A stretch of DNA of 64,000 nt from Cryobacterium sp. PH31-O1 (GTDB taxonomy: Bacteria > Actinomycetota > Actinomycetes > Actinomycetales > Microbacteriaceae): contig NZ_JASITB010000005.1 in the NCBI RefSeq assembly GCF_030063455.1, positions 186,001 through 250,000 of the forward strand. The letters run 5' to 3'. The notes under the pieces are model-generated. The model made no database searches, had not been told where the DNA came from, and saw only the letters and a list, made by a program, of their open reading frames with translations. Below, one piece after another: positions 42,256-51,636 of the stretch (position 1 is the first letter of the stretch; the number at the start of each line of letters is the position of its first letter). A program made the translations under genes and the position numbers.

Positions 42256-43113
42256 ATGACCACATTGACCAACATCACCGTTCTCGGAACCGGCGTTCTC
42301 GGCTCCCAGATCGCCTACCAGACCGCGTTCCACGGCTTCAAGGTGGTCGCCTACGACATCACCGACACGGTTCTGGAGACCGCCAAGGCACGTTTTCGCA
42401 CCCTCGCCGACACCTACGCGACCGACGTTGCCGGCGGTGCTGACGGCGCGGCCGAGCGGGCCCTCGATAACATCACCTATTCGAGCGACCTCGCCGCGGC
42501 CGTGCACGATGCCGATCTGGTCATCGAGGCCATCCCCGAGAACCTCGCGATCAAGAAAGACACCTACACCCGCCTCGGAGCTCTCGCCCCGGCAAGAACT
42601 ATTTTCGCGACGAACTCATCGACGCTGCTGCCGAGCGACCTCATGGGGTTCACCGGTCGCCCTGACCGCTTTCTCGCGCTGCACTTTGCCAACCACGTCT
42701 GGGTGCACAACACCGCGGAGGTCATGGGGACGGCGCTGACCGATCCGGCCGTCTATGCGACGGTCGCCGAATTTGCCGGCGATATCGGAATGGTTCCGAT
42801 CGAGATCAAGAAGGAGAAGGCCGGCTACCTGCTGAACTCCCTACTCATTCCGCTGCTTGACGCGGCCGCCGACCTGCTCGTGGACGGCATCGCCGAACCC
42901 GAGATGATCGACAAGACCTGGCGCATCGGCACCGGCGCCCCGGCCGGACCGTTCCAGATCTTCGATATCGTCGGACTCACCACCGCCTACAACATCTCGT
43001 CCACGGCCGGTCCCAAGCAACAAAAATTCGCCGAATACCTCAAGAAGAACTACCTCGACCAGGGCAAGCTCGGCCTAAGCACCGGCGAAGGCTTCTACAG
43101 CTACGCCCAGTAG
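42256..43113 (+). CDS. 3-hydroxyacyl-CoA dehydrogenase (3-hydroxybutyryl-CoA type)
   Basis: A 285-residue NAD-dependent dehydrogenase. The Rossmann start ITVLGTGVLGSQIAYQTAFHG is followed by LVIEAIPENLAIKKDTY and ATNSSTLLPSDLMGFTGRP, then LALHFANHVW with the catalytic His and the C-terminal dimer domain EKAGYLLNSLLIPLLDAA ending GEGFYSY. Single-domain enzymes of this size act on short-chain 3-hydroxyacyl-CoA. The ATG at 42256 has AAAGGGA upstream. It follows the TetR gene by 78 bases on the same strand, so co-regulation is likely. Some relatives use other hydroxy acids, so substrate is not certain. Confidence 0.85.
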   Translation: MTTLTNITVLGTGVLGSQIAYQTAFHGFKVVAYDITDTVLETAKARFRTLADTYATDVAGGADGAAERALDNITYSSDLAAAVHDADLVIEAIPENLAIKKDTYTRLGALAPARTIFATNSSTLLPSDLMGFTGRPDRFLALHFANHVWVHNTAEVMGTALTDPAVYATVAEFAGDIGMVPIEIKKEKAGYLLNSLLIPLLDAAADLLVDGIAEPEMIDKTWRIGTGAPAGPFQIFDIVGLTTAYNISSTAGPKQQKFAEYLKKNYLDQGKLGLSTGEGFYSYAQ

Positions 43114-43271
43114 CCCGCCAGTCATAGCTCGCGTGGCCCGGTGGCCGTGCAAAAGTGCGGAGATCTCGCCCGCCACCGGGTTAAGCCTCGGGCGGTGACC
43201 AGGCGCTGACCGATGATCCCGGTCGGGGGTGGCCGATTCTCCGCAGTTTGGTACCTGCCCGACGACGAGGC

Positions 43272-45503
43272 TCAGTTCAGGGCGTCGCCGAGCGGAGCAT
43301 CGCCCACCAGGTATAACCGCTGCGTGGCCCGGGTCATCGCGACATAGAGCGCCCCGGCGCCACGCTCCGAGGAGGCCAAAATGGCCGCCGGGTCGACGAC
43401 GATGACCGCATCGAACTCCAGCCCCTTCGCATCCTGGGGCGTGAGCAGCGCGATCGGGCGGGTCAGGCCGAGCGCCCCGACCCCGAGCAGGTCTCCAAAC
43501 TCGGCCCGCAGCGTCGCTTCGAGCGTATCGATACCGGCGTCGACGACGATCACGGCGAGGGTGCCGCCGGCCCCCAACGCACGGTCTCGGCGCACCGCCG
43601 TCGCGGCATCCGCTACCGTGTCGACCGGCCATTCACTCGAGCGCACCGTGCGTGATCGTGTGATCTGCAATTGATGCGACAGGGCCACCGTCTCGGCCGC
43701 CGTGGCGATCTGGCTCGGCGTGCGATAGTTCACCGTCAGCTCTTCGAGCCGCCAGCGATCGGCTTCGGGCGAACCGTCGAGCACCGGCTGCAACGCCTCT
43801 TTCCAACTAGCGGATGCCGCAGCACTCGCCGCCTGGGCAATGTCGCCAACGATCGTGAACGACCGACGCGGACCGCGCCGCAGCACCAGCCGCCACTGCA
43901 TGGGCGAGAGTTCCTGCGCTTCGTCGATGACCACGTGGCCGTACGTCCAGCTGCGATCCCGCGCGGCACGCTCACTGGTCGTGGCCCGTTCATCGAGTTC
44001 GGCGAAACTGGCGGCGAGATCTTTCGCGTTGACCAGGCCCTTCACCTGCATGTTCTCGATGGCCGTTTCGGCGTTCTCCACGTCACGCTTGCGCTGCTCC
44101 TTGAGCGCGCGCTTCTTCGCCTGGTCGACCGCGTTGTACTCACCGAGCAGCTCGGCCGCCTCATCGAGCAGCGGAATGTCGGCGATCGTGAACTCCGCCG
44201 CTCGCCCGCGGGCGAGCAGCTTACGCTGGGCGTAGCGCCAGCGCGGGGTCAGCTCGGCCAGCCACTGCGGCCGGGCATAGAGGTCTTGCAGCAGTCTTTG
44301 TGGGGTCAGCGGCAGCCACGCGGTGTTGAGCGCCACCCGCACGTCATCGGCCAGGCGCAGATCTTCGCGCAGCATGGGCAGGTCGGTGTCGTCCATCGAC
44401 CGGCCCTGCTTCTGTAATTGTTCGAGCCACACCCGGGAGAGGGCATTGATGGCGGTCTTCACGAACGTGACCCTGGCCTCGTTGTGCGTCTTGCCGGTGC
44501 CGCGAGCGCGCGCAATCGCGTGCGCCACGAGTTCCGACTGCAGCACGATGCGGTCGCCGTTCACGACCAGCACCTGCGGGGCCGACGGGGTGCGCTGCCG
44601 GGAATGCACGGCCCGGGCAATGAGGTCGGCCATGAAGGCCTGGCCTTTGAGAGCCGCGACGGCCGGGGCATCCTCTCTGGTCGCTTCGACGCCGGGAAAG
44701 AGCTGCCCGACCGACGCGAGCACAACGCCGGTCTCGCCGAGCGAGGGCAGCACCGCCTCGATATACTGCAGGAACGAGCGTGATGGGCCGATGATGAGCA
44801 CGCCACTGTCGCGCAGGCGATCCCGGTGCGTGTAAAGCAGGTAGGCAGCCCGGTGCAGGGCCACGGCGGTTTTGCCCGTACCCGGCCCGCCCTGAACGAC
44901 GAGAACACCGGCCAGCTCCGAGCGGATTATGCGGTCCTGCTCCGCCTGAATGGTCGAGACGATGTCGGACATGTGCCCGGTACGCTGGGCCGTGAGGGCC
45001 GCGAGCAGTGCGCCCTCGCCCTGATGTGTGGTGGCCGACGGGTCTGCCAGAAGTGCCGCGTCGAGAATCTCGTCTTCGATGCGAATGATGCTGCGACCCT
45101 TGGAGAGCAGGTGACGGCGGGCCCGGGCGCCGAGCGGCGTGGCGGCGGTGGCCTGGTAGAACGCACTCGCCTGCGGCACCCGCCAGTCCAACAGCAACGG
45201 CTTGTGGTCTTCATCGCGCAGCCCGACCCGGCCAATGTAGCGGTAGACCGAGTCGCCGGAGCCGTCGGGCATCGTTTCCAGCCGGCCGAAGGCGAGCCGA
45301 TCGTCGACCTCGCGCAATTGCACAATGCGGTCTTCGTAAAGGCGCGCGAAGGTGTCGCGTTCGCTGCGGGACTGGTGGTTACCGCCCACGTCGAGGCGGC
45401 GCACCGCAATCAGCTGATCGGCGGCCTCTGACGCCAGCGCGTCCAGCCGTGCGTACAGCGCCTGCACATAGTTCTGTTCCCGAACAAGCTCCTGGTCGAT
45501 CAC
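43272..45503 (-). CDS. helR: HelR/HelD-like RNA polymerase recycling ATPase
   Basis: A 743-residue UvrD/Rep-like ATPase of the HelD class. The N-terminal coiled coil (REQNYVQALYARLDALASEA) would enter the RNA polymerase secondary channel. Walker A is GGPGTGKTAVALHRAAYLL. Later helicase motifs include VVIDEAQELSPMQWRLVLRR, FTIVGDIAQAASA, LTVNYRTPSQIA and the ending GALYVAMTRATQRLYLVG. HelR removes stalled or rifamycin-bound RNA polymerase and contributes to rifamycin tolerance in actinobacteria. The GTG at 45503 is preferred to that at 45509 because AAGGGG then sits at normal spacing. A possible rifamycin-associated element lies upstream. Confidence 0.87.
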   Translation of the reverse strand: MIDQELVREQNYVQALYARLDALASEAADQLIAVRRLDVGGNHQSRSERDTFARLYEDRIVQLREVDDRLAFGRLETMPDGSGDSVYRYIGRVGLRDEDHKPLLLDWRVPQASAFYQATAATPLGARARRHLLSKGRSIIRIEDEILDAALLADPSATTHQGEGALLAALTAQRTGHMSDIVSTIQAEQDRIIRSELAGVLVVQGGPGTGKTAVALHRAAYLLYTHRDRLRDSGVLIIGPSRSFLQYIEAVLPSLGETGVVLASVGQLFPGVEATREDAPAVAALKGQAFMADLIARAVHSRQRTPSAPQVLVVNGDRIVLQSELVAHAIARARGTGKTHNEARVTFVKTAINALSRVWLEQLQKQGRSMDDTDLPMLREDLRLADDVRVALNTAWLPLTPQRLLQDLYARPQWLAELTPRWRYAQRKLLARGRAAEFTIADIPLLDEAAELLGEYNAVDQAKKRALKEQRKRDVENAETAIENMQVKGLVNAKDLAASFAELDERATTSERAARDRSWTYGHVVIDEAQELSPMQWRLVLRRGPRRSFTIVGDIAQAASAAASASWKEALQPVLDGSPEADRWRLEELTVNYRTPSQIATAAETVALSHQLQITRSRTVRSSEWPVDTVADAATAVRRDRALGAGGTLAVIVVDAGIDTLEATLRAEFGDLLGVGALGLTRPIALLTPQDAKGLEFDAVIVVDPAAILASSERGAGALYVAMTRATQRLYLVGDAPLGDALN

Positions 45504-45528
45504 GAACACCCCTTAAACCGAAGTCCCT

Positions 45529-45574
45529 AGTTTAGTCGCGGTCGGTGTGGGCCTTGCTGTGTGTTGCGAGGCCC
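45529..45574 (-). promoter_or_regulatory. helR promoter with RAE-like inverted repeat
   Basis: On the minus strand, GGGCCTCGC (45574-45566), eight bases, GCAAGGCCC (45557-45549) form a nine-base inverted repeat with one mismatched pair. TAAACT, a plausible -10, lies at 45534-45529. The second arm equals the right half of the rifamycin-associated element as I recall it (GGGGCTTGCGGCAAGGCCC), but the spacer here is eight rather than one base. The site lies 45 to 71 bases before the helR start. Confidence 0.5.
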
Positions 45575-45636
45575 GCATGTGTCGAATGTTTACGTACCTG
45601 TTCGCTTATTCGCGCCGGCGGGAACATGCTGTGGTC

Positions 45637-46833
45637 ATGTCAGTCATCGAGGTCGCACCGCTGGATCATATCCGGCGCGAGCGCAGCAGCATCAAGTGGA
45701 CTCGGTTTCCCGCCGACGTACTTCCCTTGTTCGTTGCCGAGATGGACTATCCCCTCGCTCCGGCCATCGTCGCCACCCTGGTCGAGCGGGTGCAGGCCTC
45801 TGACACCGGCTACCTCGACGGCCCCGGCCCGCTCGCTCCGGCATTCGCCGAGTTCGCCCTCAGCCGTTGGGGCTGGACCGTCGACCCGAGCCACGTGCAC
45901 CTCGCGACCGATGTGAGCGTCGGCATCGTCGAGGCCCTCCGCCTGGCCGTTCCGGCCGGCGGTCGCGTCGCGATCACCCCGCCGGTCTACCCGCCGTTCT
46001 ACGAACTCGTGGAAGAGGCTGCGGCATCCGTTATCGAAACACCGCTGCTCGAGCAGGGTGACAGCTGGGTGCTCGACCTGGCGGCACTGGAAACCAGCTT
46101 CGCGAGCGGCATCGACGCGTTTCTGCTGTGCAACCCGCACAACCCGCACGGCATCGTCTGGCACCGCTCGACGCTCGAAGCGCTCGCCCGCCTCGCGGCG
46201 CAGTACGACGTGTTCGTGATCTCCGACGAGATCCACGCGCCGCTGACCTACCCCGGTGTCGCGTTCACCCCGTTCGCCCCGCTGGCCCTGACGGCCGGAG
46301 CCCGCGCGGTCACGGTGACCTCGGCGAGCAAGGGCTGGAACGTGGCCGGACTCAAGTGTGCGCTCGTCATCGCCGTCGATGACGCCACCAACGCCCTGCT
46401 CAACACGCTGCCCGAGGAGGTTGCCTGTCGCACCAGCATCCTCGGCCTGCACGCGAACATCGCCGCGTTCGGTTGTACCGACTGGCTCGACAATGCCATC
46501 GACCAAATTGTCGCCAACGATTTACTGCTCTCTGAACTGCTCCGCGAACACCTGCCCGCCGTGATTTACCACCGGCCGCGCGCCAGCTACCTCGCCTGGC
46601 TGGATCTGCGCCATCTGGGTCTGGGCGAGAGCCCGTACCAGCGCATTCTCGACGACGCCCGTGTCGCCCTCAACAACGGCGAATGCTTCGGCCTCGGCGG
46701 CCACGGCTTCGCCCGCCTCAACCTGGCCTGCTCCCCGCACACCCTGCGCGAGGCCGTCGCCCGCATCGCGGCCCTCGTCGCGCGGGTCGCCACCGAGAAG
46801 TCGGCACCGCCGCTGGTTGCGCCGGCGGCCTGA
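45637..46833 (+). CDS. MalY/PatB-type PLP C-S lyase (aminotransferase class I/II)
   Basis: A 398-residue PLP enzyme of the MalY/PatB (cystathionine beta-lyase-like) group. Signatures: KWTRFPADVLPLFVAEMDYP at the start, TDVSVGIVEALRLAVPAGG, NPHNPHGIVWHRSTLEALA, the cofactor region VISDEIHAPLTYPG and Lys232 in SASKGWNVAGLKC. It cleaves cystathionine or cysteine C-S bonds to homocysteine/thiol and pyruvate. The ATG at 45637 is where family similarity starts. It directly precedes metY and opens a methionine-related run of genes ending with metH. Confidence 0.88.
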   Translation: MSVIEVAPLDHIRRERSSIKWTRFPADVLPLFVAEMDYPLAPAIVATLVERVQASDTGYLDGPGPLAPAFAEFALSRWGWTVDPSHVHLATDVSVGIVEALRLAVPAGGRVAITPPVYPPFYELVEEAAASVIETPLLEQGDSWVLDLAALETSFASGIDAFLLCNPHNPHGIVWHRSTLEALARLAAQYDVFVISDEIHAPLTYPGVAFTPFAPLALTAGARAVTVTSASKGWNVAGLKCALVIAVDDATNALLNTLPEEVACRTSILGLHANIAAFGCTDWLDNAIDQIVANDLLLSELLREHLPAVIYHRPRASYLAWLDLRHLGLGESPYQRILDDARVALNNGECFGLGGHGFARLNLACSPHTLREAVARIAALVARVATEKSAPPLVAPAA

Positions 46834-46892
46834 TGCCGCCGTCCACAACGGATGCCCCGCTCCAGTCCCACACCCACGCAACAGGAAGTTCC

Positions 46893-48260
46893 ATGGCCAC
46901 GCCAGCAGCAGCATCCGCTTCACTACTGAATTCTGACGCTACCGAGGTCGTGGCGCCGATCACCGACTGGGACGGCTTCAGCTTTGATACCCGCCAGGTG
47001 CACGTGGGCGAATACGCCGACGAGAACCGCGGCGCGCGCATTCCGCCGCTCACCCTCAGCGCCGGCTACGTCTTCGACTCGTTCGATGACGGGGCCGCCC
47101 GGTTCAACGGCGGGTCTCGCGAACCCATCTATTCGAGGCAGGGCAACCCGACCAACGCGGTCGCCGAGCAACGCCTCGCATCGCTCGAAGGCGGAACCGC
47201 CTGCGTCGCCGTGTCGAGCGGGCAGGCTGCGATCAGCGCCGCCCTGTTCGCCCTGGCCGAGTCGGGCGAGCACATTGTGTCGACCGCGAGCATCTACGGT
47301 GGTACCCGCATTCTGCTCGGCCGCAGCTTTCACCGCATGGGCATCGAGGTCGACTACGTCTGGGACACCGATTCCGACGCCGCCTGGGACGCTGTGATTC
47401 GGCCAGAGACCAAGGCCATTTTCACCGAAACCATTCCGAATCCGCGCAACGACGTTGTCGATATCGCCCGCATCGCAGCGGTCGCCCGCCGGCACGGCAT
47501 TCCACTCGTGGTCGACAACACCGTGGCCACGCCGTACCTGATCCGCCCGTTCGAGCACGGCGCCGACATCGTCGTGCACTCAACCACCAAGTTTCTCAGC
47601 GGCCACGGCGCCGGAGTGTCCGGTGCGATCGTCGACGGCGGCACCTTCGACTGGGCGGCCAGCTCACGCCGCTACCCCCTGTTGACCGACTCGCTGCGCC
47701 CCGGCCTGCCCGCACTGCTCGACCGGTTCGGCCCGGCCGCCTTCGCCCAGTACGTGCGCGAAGCCGTCGTCAACGACGTCGGCCCATCCCTCTCTCCGTT
47801 CAACGGATTTCTGCTGCACCAGGGCATCGAAACCCTGTCACTGCGCATGGAACGGCACGTCGACAACTCGATCGCCATCGCGCACTGGCTCGAAGAACAG
47901 CCAGAGGTCGAGGTCGTCGACTACGCCGGCCTGCCGAGCAGCCCGCTGCACGAGGTCGCCCAGAAGTACTACAACGGCCGCACCGGGTCGGTGTTCGCCG
48001 TCACCGTGAAGGGCGGCACCGAGGGGGCCCGCGCCTTCACGAACGGCCTGCGGGTGTTCAGCCGCATGACCGGAATCGGTGACACCCGCTCGATGGTGCT
48101 GCATCCGCTCACCACCACTCACGCGTCGTTTGCCCCCGACCTCAACGCCCGCCTCGGCATTACCGCCGGGATGCTGCGCCTGTCCGTCGGTATCGAAGCA
48201 CTGGATGACCTTCTGCTTGACCTACGCGGGGGGCTCGACCGAGTCGCCGGCATCCTCTAA
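46893..48260 (+). CDS. metY: O-acetylhomoserine sulfhydrylase / aminocarboxypropyltransferase
   Basis: A 455-residue Cys/Met-metabolism PLP enzyme. GFSFDTRQVHVGEYADENRG is followed by PIYSRQGNPTNAVAEQRLA, the substrate-phosphate segment, and TETIPNPRNDVVDIARIA, then Lys233 in HSTTKFLSGHG and the C-terminal HPLTTTHASF. Together these fit O-acetylhomoserine (thiol) lyase, making homocysteine from sulfide and O-acetylhomoserine. The ATG at 46893 has AGGAAG upstream; an ATG at 46833 overlapping the MalY stop is an alternative. Co-transcription with malY-like is likely. Confidence 0.88.
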   Translation: MATPAAASASLLNSDATEVVAPITDWDGFSFDTRQVHVGEYADENRGARIPPLTLSAGYVFDSFDDGAARFNGGSREPIYSRQGNPTNAVAEQRLASLEGGTACVAVSSGQAAISAALFALAESGEHIVSTASIYGGTRILLGRSFHRMGIEVDYVWDTDSDAAWDAVIRPETKAIFTETIPNPRNDVVDIARIAAVARRHGIPLVVDNTVATPYLIRPFEHGADIVVHSTTKFLSGHGAGVSGAIVDGGTFDWAASSRRYPLLTDSLRPGLPALLDRFGPAAFAQYVREAVVNDVGPSLSPFNGFLLHQGIETLSLRMERHVDNSIAIAHWLEEQPEVEVVDYAGLPSSPLHEVAQKYYNGRTGSVFAVTVKGGTEGARAFTNGLRVFSRMTGIGDTRSMVLHPLTTTHASFAPDLNARLGITAGMLRLSVGIEALDDLLLDLRGGLDRVAGIL

Positions 48261-48280
48261 ACGCTAGGTACTCTGAAGTA

Positions 48281-48850
48281 ATGAAGCTCACCGCGCCAAC
48301 TTTCACCCTGCCCAAACGCACCTTCGCCCCACTGGGCGCCCTCATTCTGCTCGCCGCCCTAAGCGGATGCGCCACCGCCGATTCCCGCGCCGGCTCGCCG
48401 ACATCCGCCGGCGCAACCGCAACCGCCGAAGCGGATGCCTCCACCGCCGACTGCGCCGGCGTCACCGTCGTCGTCGACTACGGCACGCTCGACGCCGCTA
48501 CGGTCACCGACTGTGTCGACGCGACCGAGGCGTTGGCCGCGAGCGAAACCCTCGCCACGACCGGCGTCACGACCGAGGGCAGCGTGGAATACGGCGACCA
48601 GATCGTCTGCCGCGTCAACGACCGCCCGGCCGCCGACGAGACCGTCGTGGTCGAGGGCCAGCAGTCGTTCACCGAAACCTGCGCCTCGATGCCGCCGGCC
48701 TACGCCTACTGGGCCCTCTGGGTGAAGGCCACCCCCGACGCTGACTGGGATTACGCGCAGGAGGGCCTCGGCACGCTTGAGGTCAGGCCCGGCCAGTCCG
48801 TGGGACTCGTCTACACGACCGGCACCGAAACACCCACGCCCGGCAGCTAA
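48281..48850 (+). CDS. Lipoprotein preceding the ECF transporter
   Basis: A 189-residue protein with a lipoprotein signal (basic start, then FAPLGALILLAALSGC, lipobox LSGC with Cys at about residue 30) and a Thr/Ala-rich linker. The mature domain contains CAGVTVVVDYGTLD, five Cys in all, and YAYWALWVKATPDADWDYAQ followed by GLGTLEVRPGQSVGLVY. This pattern resembles the small DUF4430/transcobalamin-C-like domains found with ECF cobalamin transporters. That match is by eye. It is followed without gap by the T-A-A gene, so it is probably an extracellular partner of the transporter. Confidence 0.7.
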   Translation: MKLTAPTFTLPKRTFAPLGALILLAALSGCATADSRAGSPTSAGATATAEADASTADCAGVTVVVDYGTLDAATVTDCVDATEALAASETLATTGVTTEGSVEYGDQIVCRVNDRPAADETVVVEGQQSFTETCASMPPAYAYWALWVKATPDADWDYAQEGLGTLEVRPGQSVGLVYTTGTETPTPGS

Positions 48851-50806
48851 GTGGTTCGTCTGCGCCTGGCCCCACTGCGCGCGGCAGTCGTGCTCGCCGT
48901 CGGCTTCGTGCTGCTGCGGGTCGTCTACCGCGTGGTGTTTGGTGGCGCCTCGGGCGTAGGAACAGTGCTCGTTGAGCTACCCCGGTTGCGCCTCGACGGG
49001 CCGTTCAGCCACGTAACAATGTTCGGTCCGATCGCCGTGGTCGGGCTCGGCAACGCCGCCCTGAGTGCGCTTCCAGTTGCCGCCGTGATCGTGTTCTTCG
49101 GACTGCTCAACGCCGTCGTCAACGTGCAGGCCCTGTTTGCCCGCGGCGCCAGCCGGGGACCACTGCGGGCCATTTCGCGCTCGCTCGTGATCGCCTGGGC
49201 CACCTTTCCGGCGCTCCTCACGGCGGTGCGGCGCGTGCGGGTCGCGCGTGCCCTGCGCGGTGAGCGGTCGATCGCGTCGCTGCTGGTGCCGGTTTTCGAG
49301 CAGACCATCGAGCGCGCGCTCGCGTTGGCGGCGTCGATGGAATCCCGAGGCTTCGCGGCCACCCGCGTCGTAACGGGCGTGTGCGAGGCACCCATAGTGC
49401 TCCGGGATGCTGCGCTCAGCTTCGGTGCCGGGCCTGACCAGACGAACTGGCACCTCGACGAGCTCACCGTCACGCTGGTGCCCGGCACCCTCACCGTGAT
49501 CGTCGGCGCCACCGGATCGGGAAAGACCAGCCTGCTGCACAGCATGAGCGGCCTGTTTCAGCACTTCTACGACGGCGTTCAGCACGGCCGCATCGACATT
49601 GCCGGTGTCGACCGGGCGTCAACTCCCCCGCGTGACACCGCCGGATTCGTCGGGTTGGTCGGGCAGAACGTGCGGCTCGGCTTCGCCGCCGAAACCGTAC
49701 ACGACGAGATCGGCTTTGCCCTCGCCGTGCGCAATGTCGCCCCGCCGATCGTGCATGCCCGCGTACTCGAAGTGGCCGCACGGCTGCAGATCGAACACCT
49801 CGTCGATCGCCCGATCGAGCGTCTCTCGGCCGGTGAAGCCAGCCTCGTCGCGATCGCAGCGGCCCTCGTGAACCATCCCATCCTGTTGCTCGTTGACGAA
49901 CCCCTCGCCAACCTCGACGCGGCCGCCCGCGAGCGGGTCGTCGCCGTGCTTGGCCAGCTTGCCCACGAGGCTGGCGTCTGCGTTGTCATCGTCGAACACA
50001 ACGCTCGCGAGTTCAGCCGGGTGGCGGATGCCTGGCTGCAGATTCAAGGCAGCCGCCTGCACGAGATCTCCCCCGAGGAGATTCAGACGACGCCTATCGC
50101 CGAGATTGCCCCACCGACGCCGATCCCGAGTGTTGCTGCAGAGCCGCTCGCGAGCATCCGTCAGCTGAGTGTTCGGCATCGAACCGAGCTGGCCGTCGAC
50201 GAGGTGTCCTTTCAGGTGCAGGCCGGCGAGCTCGTGGCACTTTGCGGCAGCAATGGCGCCGGCAAGAGCAGCCTGTTGCACGCGATCGCGCTGCCGACGG
50301 GTGCCGACATCGTCGTCGTCGCCGGGCGCGATGTTCATTCGCTCAAGCAGCGAACGCGTCGGCAGGCCGTGGCGCTCGTGCCGGAGAATTTCGATGACCT
50401 GTTGTTTGCGATCACCGTGGCCGAGGAATGCCGCCGCGCCGATCGCACGCTGGTCGGCGCTGACACGGCAGCGACGTTCGCCCACCTGCTCGGTTTCGAC
50501 AGCACAGCGGATGCCGCGCCCCTGTTGCAGCGCCACCCGCGCGACCTCTCCGCCGGCGAACGGCTCTGCCTCGTGATGGCGCTTCAGCTCGCCGCCCGGC
50601 CCGCCCTGCTGCTCGTCGACGAACCCACCCGGGGTCTCGACCACCGGGCGCGTGCCCTCGTCAGCTCGGCGCTGCTCACGGCCGCCGGTCAGGCCTCGGC
50701 GGTCATCTTCGCCACCCACGACGACGACTTTGCGCGCGGCCTCGCCACGCGAACCCTGCGCATGCGCGCGGGCCGGCTCGAGACCCCAATCGAGGTGCTG
50801 TCGTGA
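48851..50806 (+). CDS. ECF transporter EcfT-EcfA-EcfA' fusion
   Basis: A 651-residue fused energizing module. Residues 1-195 are the EcfT transmembrane part with the coupling-helix signature ALAASMESRGFAA. The first ATPase has Walker A GATGSGKTS (about residue 216), signature LSAGEASLVAI and Walker B LLLVDEPLANLD. The second has Walker A GSNGAGKSS (about residue 466), signature LSAGERLCLV and Walker B LLLVDEPTRGLD. GTG start directly after the lipoprotein stop; the 3' end overlaps the S-component gene. The single-chain T-A-A layout is typical of actinobacteria. Confidence 0.9.
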   Translation: MVRLRLAPLRAAVVLAVGFVLLRVVYRVVFGGASGVGTVLVELPRLRLDGPFSHVTMFGPIAVVGLGNAALSALPVAAVIVFFGLLNAVVNVQALFARGASRGPLRAISRSLVIAWATFPALLTAVRRVRVARALRGERSIASLLVPVFEQTIERALALAASMESRGFAATRVVTGVCEAPIVLRDAALSFGAGPDQTNWHLDELTVTLVPGTLTVIVGATGSGKTSLLHSMSGLFQHFYDGVQHGRIDIAGVDRASTPPRDTAGFVGLVGQNVRLGFAAETVHDEIGFALAVRNVAPPIVHARVLEVAARLQIEHLVDRPIERLSAGEASLVAIAAALVNHPILLLVDEPLANLDAAARERVVAVLGQLAHEAGVCVVIVEHNAREFSRVADAWLQIQGSRLHEISPEEIQTTPIAEIAPPTPIPSVAAEPLASIRQLSVRHRTELAVDEVSFQVQAGELVALCGSNGAGKSSLLHAIALPTGADIVVVAGRDVHSLKQRTRRQAVALVPENFDDLLFAITVAEECRRADRTLVGADTAATFAHLLGFDSTADAAPLLQRHPRDLSAGERLCLVMALQLAARPALLLVDEPTRGLDHRARALVSSALLTAAGQASAVIFATHDDDFARGLATRTLRMRAGRLETPIEVLS

Positions 50807-51630
50807 CCGTTGTGTTGTCCCCGCGCCGCAGCATCCGCTGGACCTCGTTCATTCTCGGTGGGGGTAGCCTGCTGGCCGCGGCCGCCTTCGCCTGGCCGTT
50901 CTTCGTCTCTGCGGTGCCGGCCGACGCACAGGTCGCGGTTCCGATCGTCGCGTTCGCACTCATTCCAGCGCTCATCGTGGCCCTCGCCCTCACCGTGGAC
51001 CGCGAAATATACACGGCGAAAACCGTGGCGCTGCTCGGCGTGCTGTCGGCGGTCGGCGCTGCGGTGCGCATCGCCGGTGCCGGCGTTGGCGGGGTCGAGG
51101 CCGTGTTCGTGCTGCTCATTCTGGCCGGCCGAGTCTACGGCGCGCGGTTCGGTTTTCTGCTGGGTCTGCTCACCATCGCGGTATCCTCGCTGCTCTGGGG
51201 CGGCTTCGGTCCGTGGACCCCGTTCCAGATGTTCGCCTGCGGCTGGGTGGGCGCCGGTGCGGGGCTGCTCCGCCGCCGACCGAAAGCGTATTCGTCGAAC
51301 GAGCGACCGCGGAGTGCGACGGCCCAGCGCTGGGGTGCCCGCGGGGAGATTGCCCTGCTCGCCGGCTACGGCGTCATCTCTTCATATCTGTTCGGGCTTC
51401 TGATGAACCTCTGGTTTTGGCCGTTCGCGGTCGGCGCTGGCACCGACATCTCCTACACGGCGAGCGCGGACCCCGGGCAGAACCTGGCCTCGTTCGCGCT
51501 CTACTCGCTCATCACCTCAACGCTCACCTGGGACACAGTGCGTGCGATCACGACGGTGGTCGGTATCGCCCTGGTCGGGCCAGCCGTGCTCGCCGCACTG
51601 CGCCGCGCCCGACTGAGTCCCGCCCGTTAG
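50803..51630 (+). CDS. ECF transporter substrate-binding (S) component
   Basis: A 275-residue membrane protein with about eight hydrophobic segments. AKTVALLGVLSAVGAAVRIAG and a GFLLGLLTIAVSSLLWGGFGPWTPFQM segment are typical of ECF S components, which capture a vitamin and present it to the T/A module. The GTG overlaps the EcfTAA stop (GTGA). No riboswitch marks the substrate. The lipoprotein partner upstream and the cobalamin-dependent metH convergent next door make cobalamin the best guess; other vitamins remain possible. Confidence 0.85.
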   Translation: MTVVLSPRRSIRWTSFILGGGSLLAAAAFAWPFFVSAVPADAQVAVPIVAFALIPALIVALALTVDREIYTAKTVALLGVLSAVGAAVRIAGAGVGGVEAVFVLLILAGRVYGARFGFLLGLLTIAVSSLLWGGFGPWTPFQMFACGWVGAGAGLLRRRPKAYSSNERPRSATAQRWGARGEIALLAGYGVISSYLFGLLMNLWFWPFAVGAGTDISYTASADPGQNLASFALYSLITSTLTWDTVRAITTVVGIALVGPAVLAALRRARLSPAR

Positions 51631-51636
51631 GCGAGG

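Noticed and set aside
43208..43224. Terminator hairpin between the dehydrogenase and helR
   Set aside because: GACCG/CGGTC gives only five pairs without a T-run; too weak to list as a feature.
45504..45636. SAM riboswitch or T-box before the MalY-type gene
   Set aside because: The only structure is the inverted repeat that better fits the helR promoter; no SAM-box core is present.
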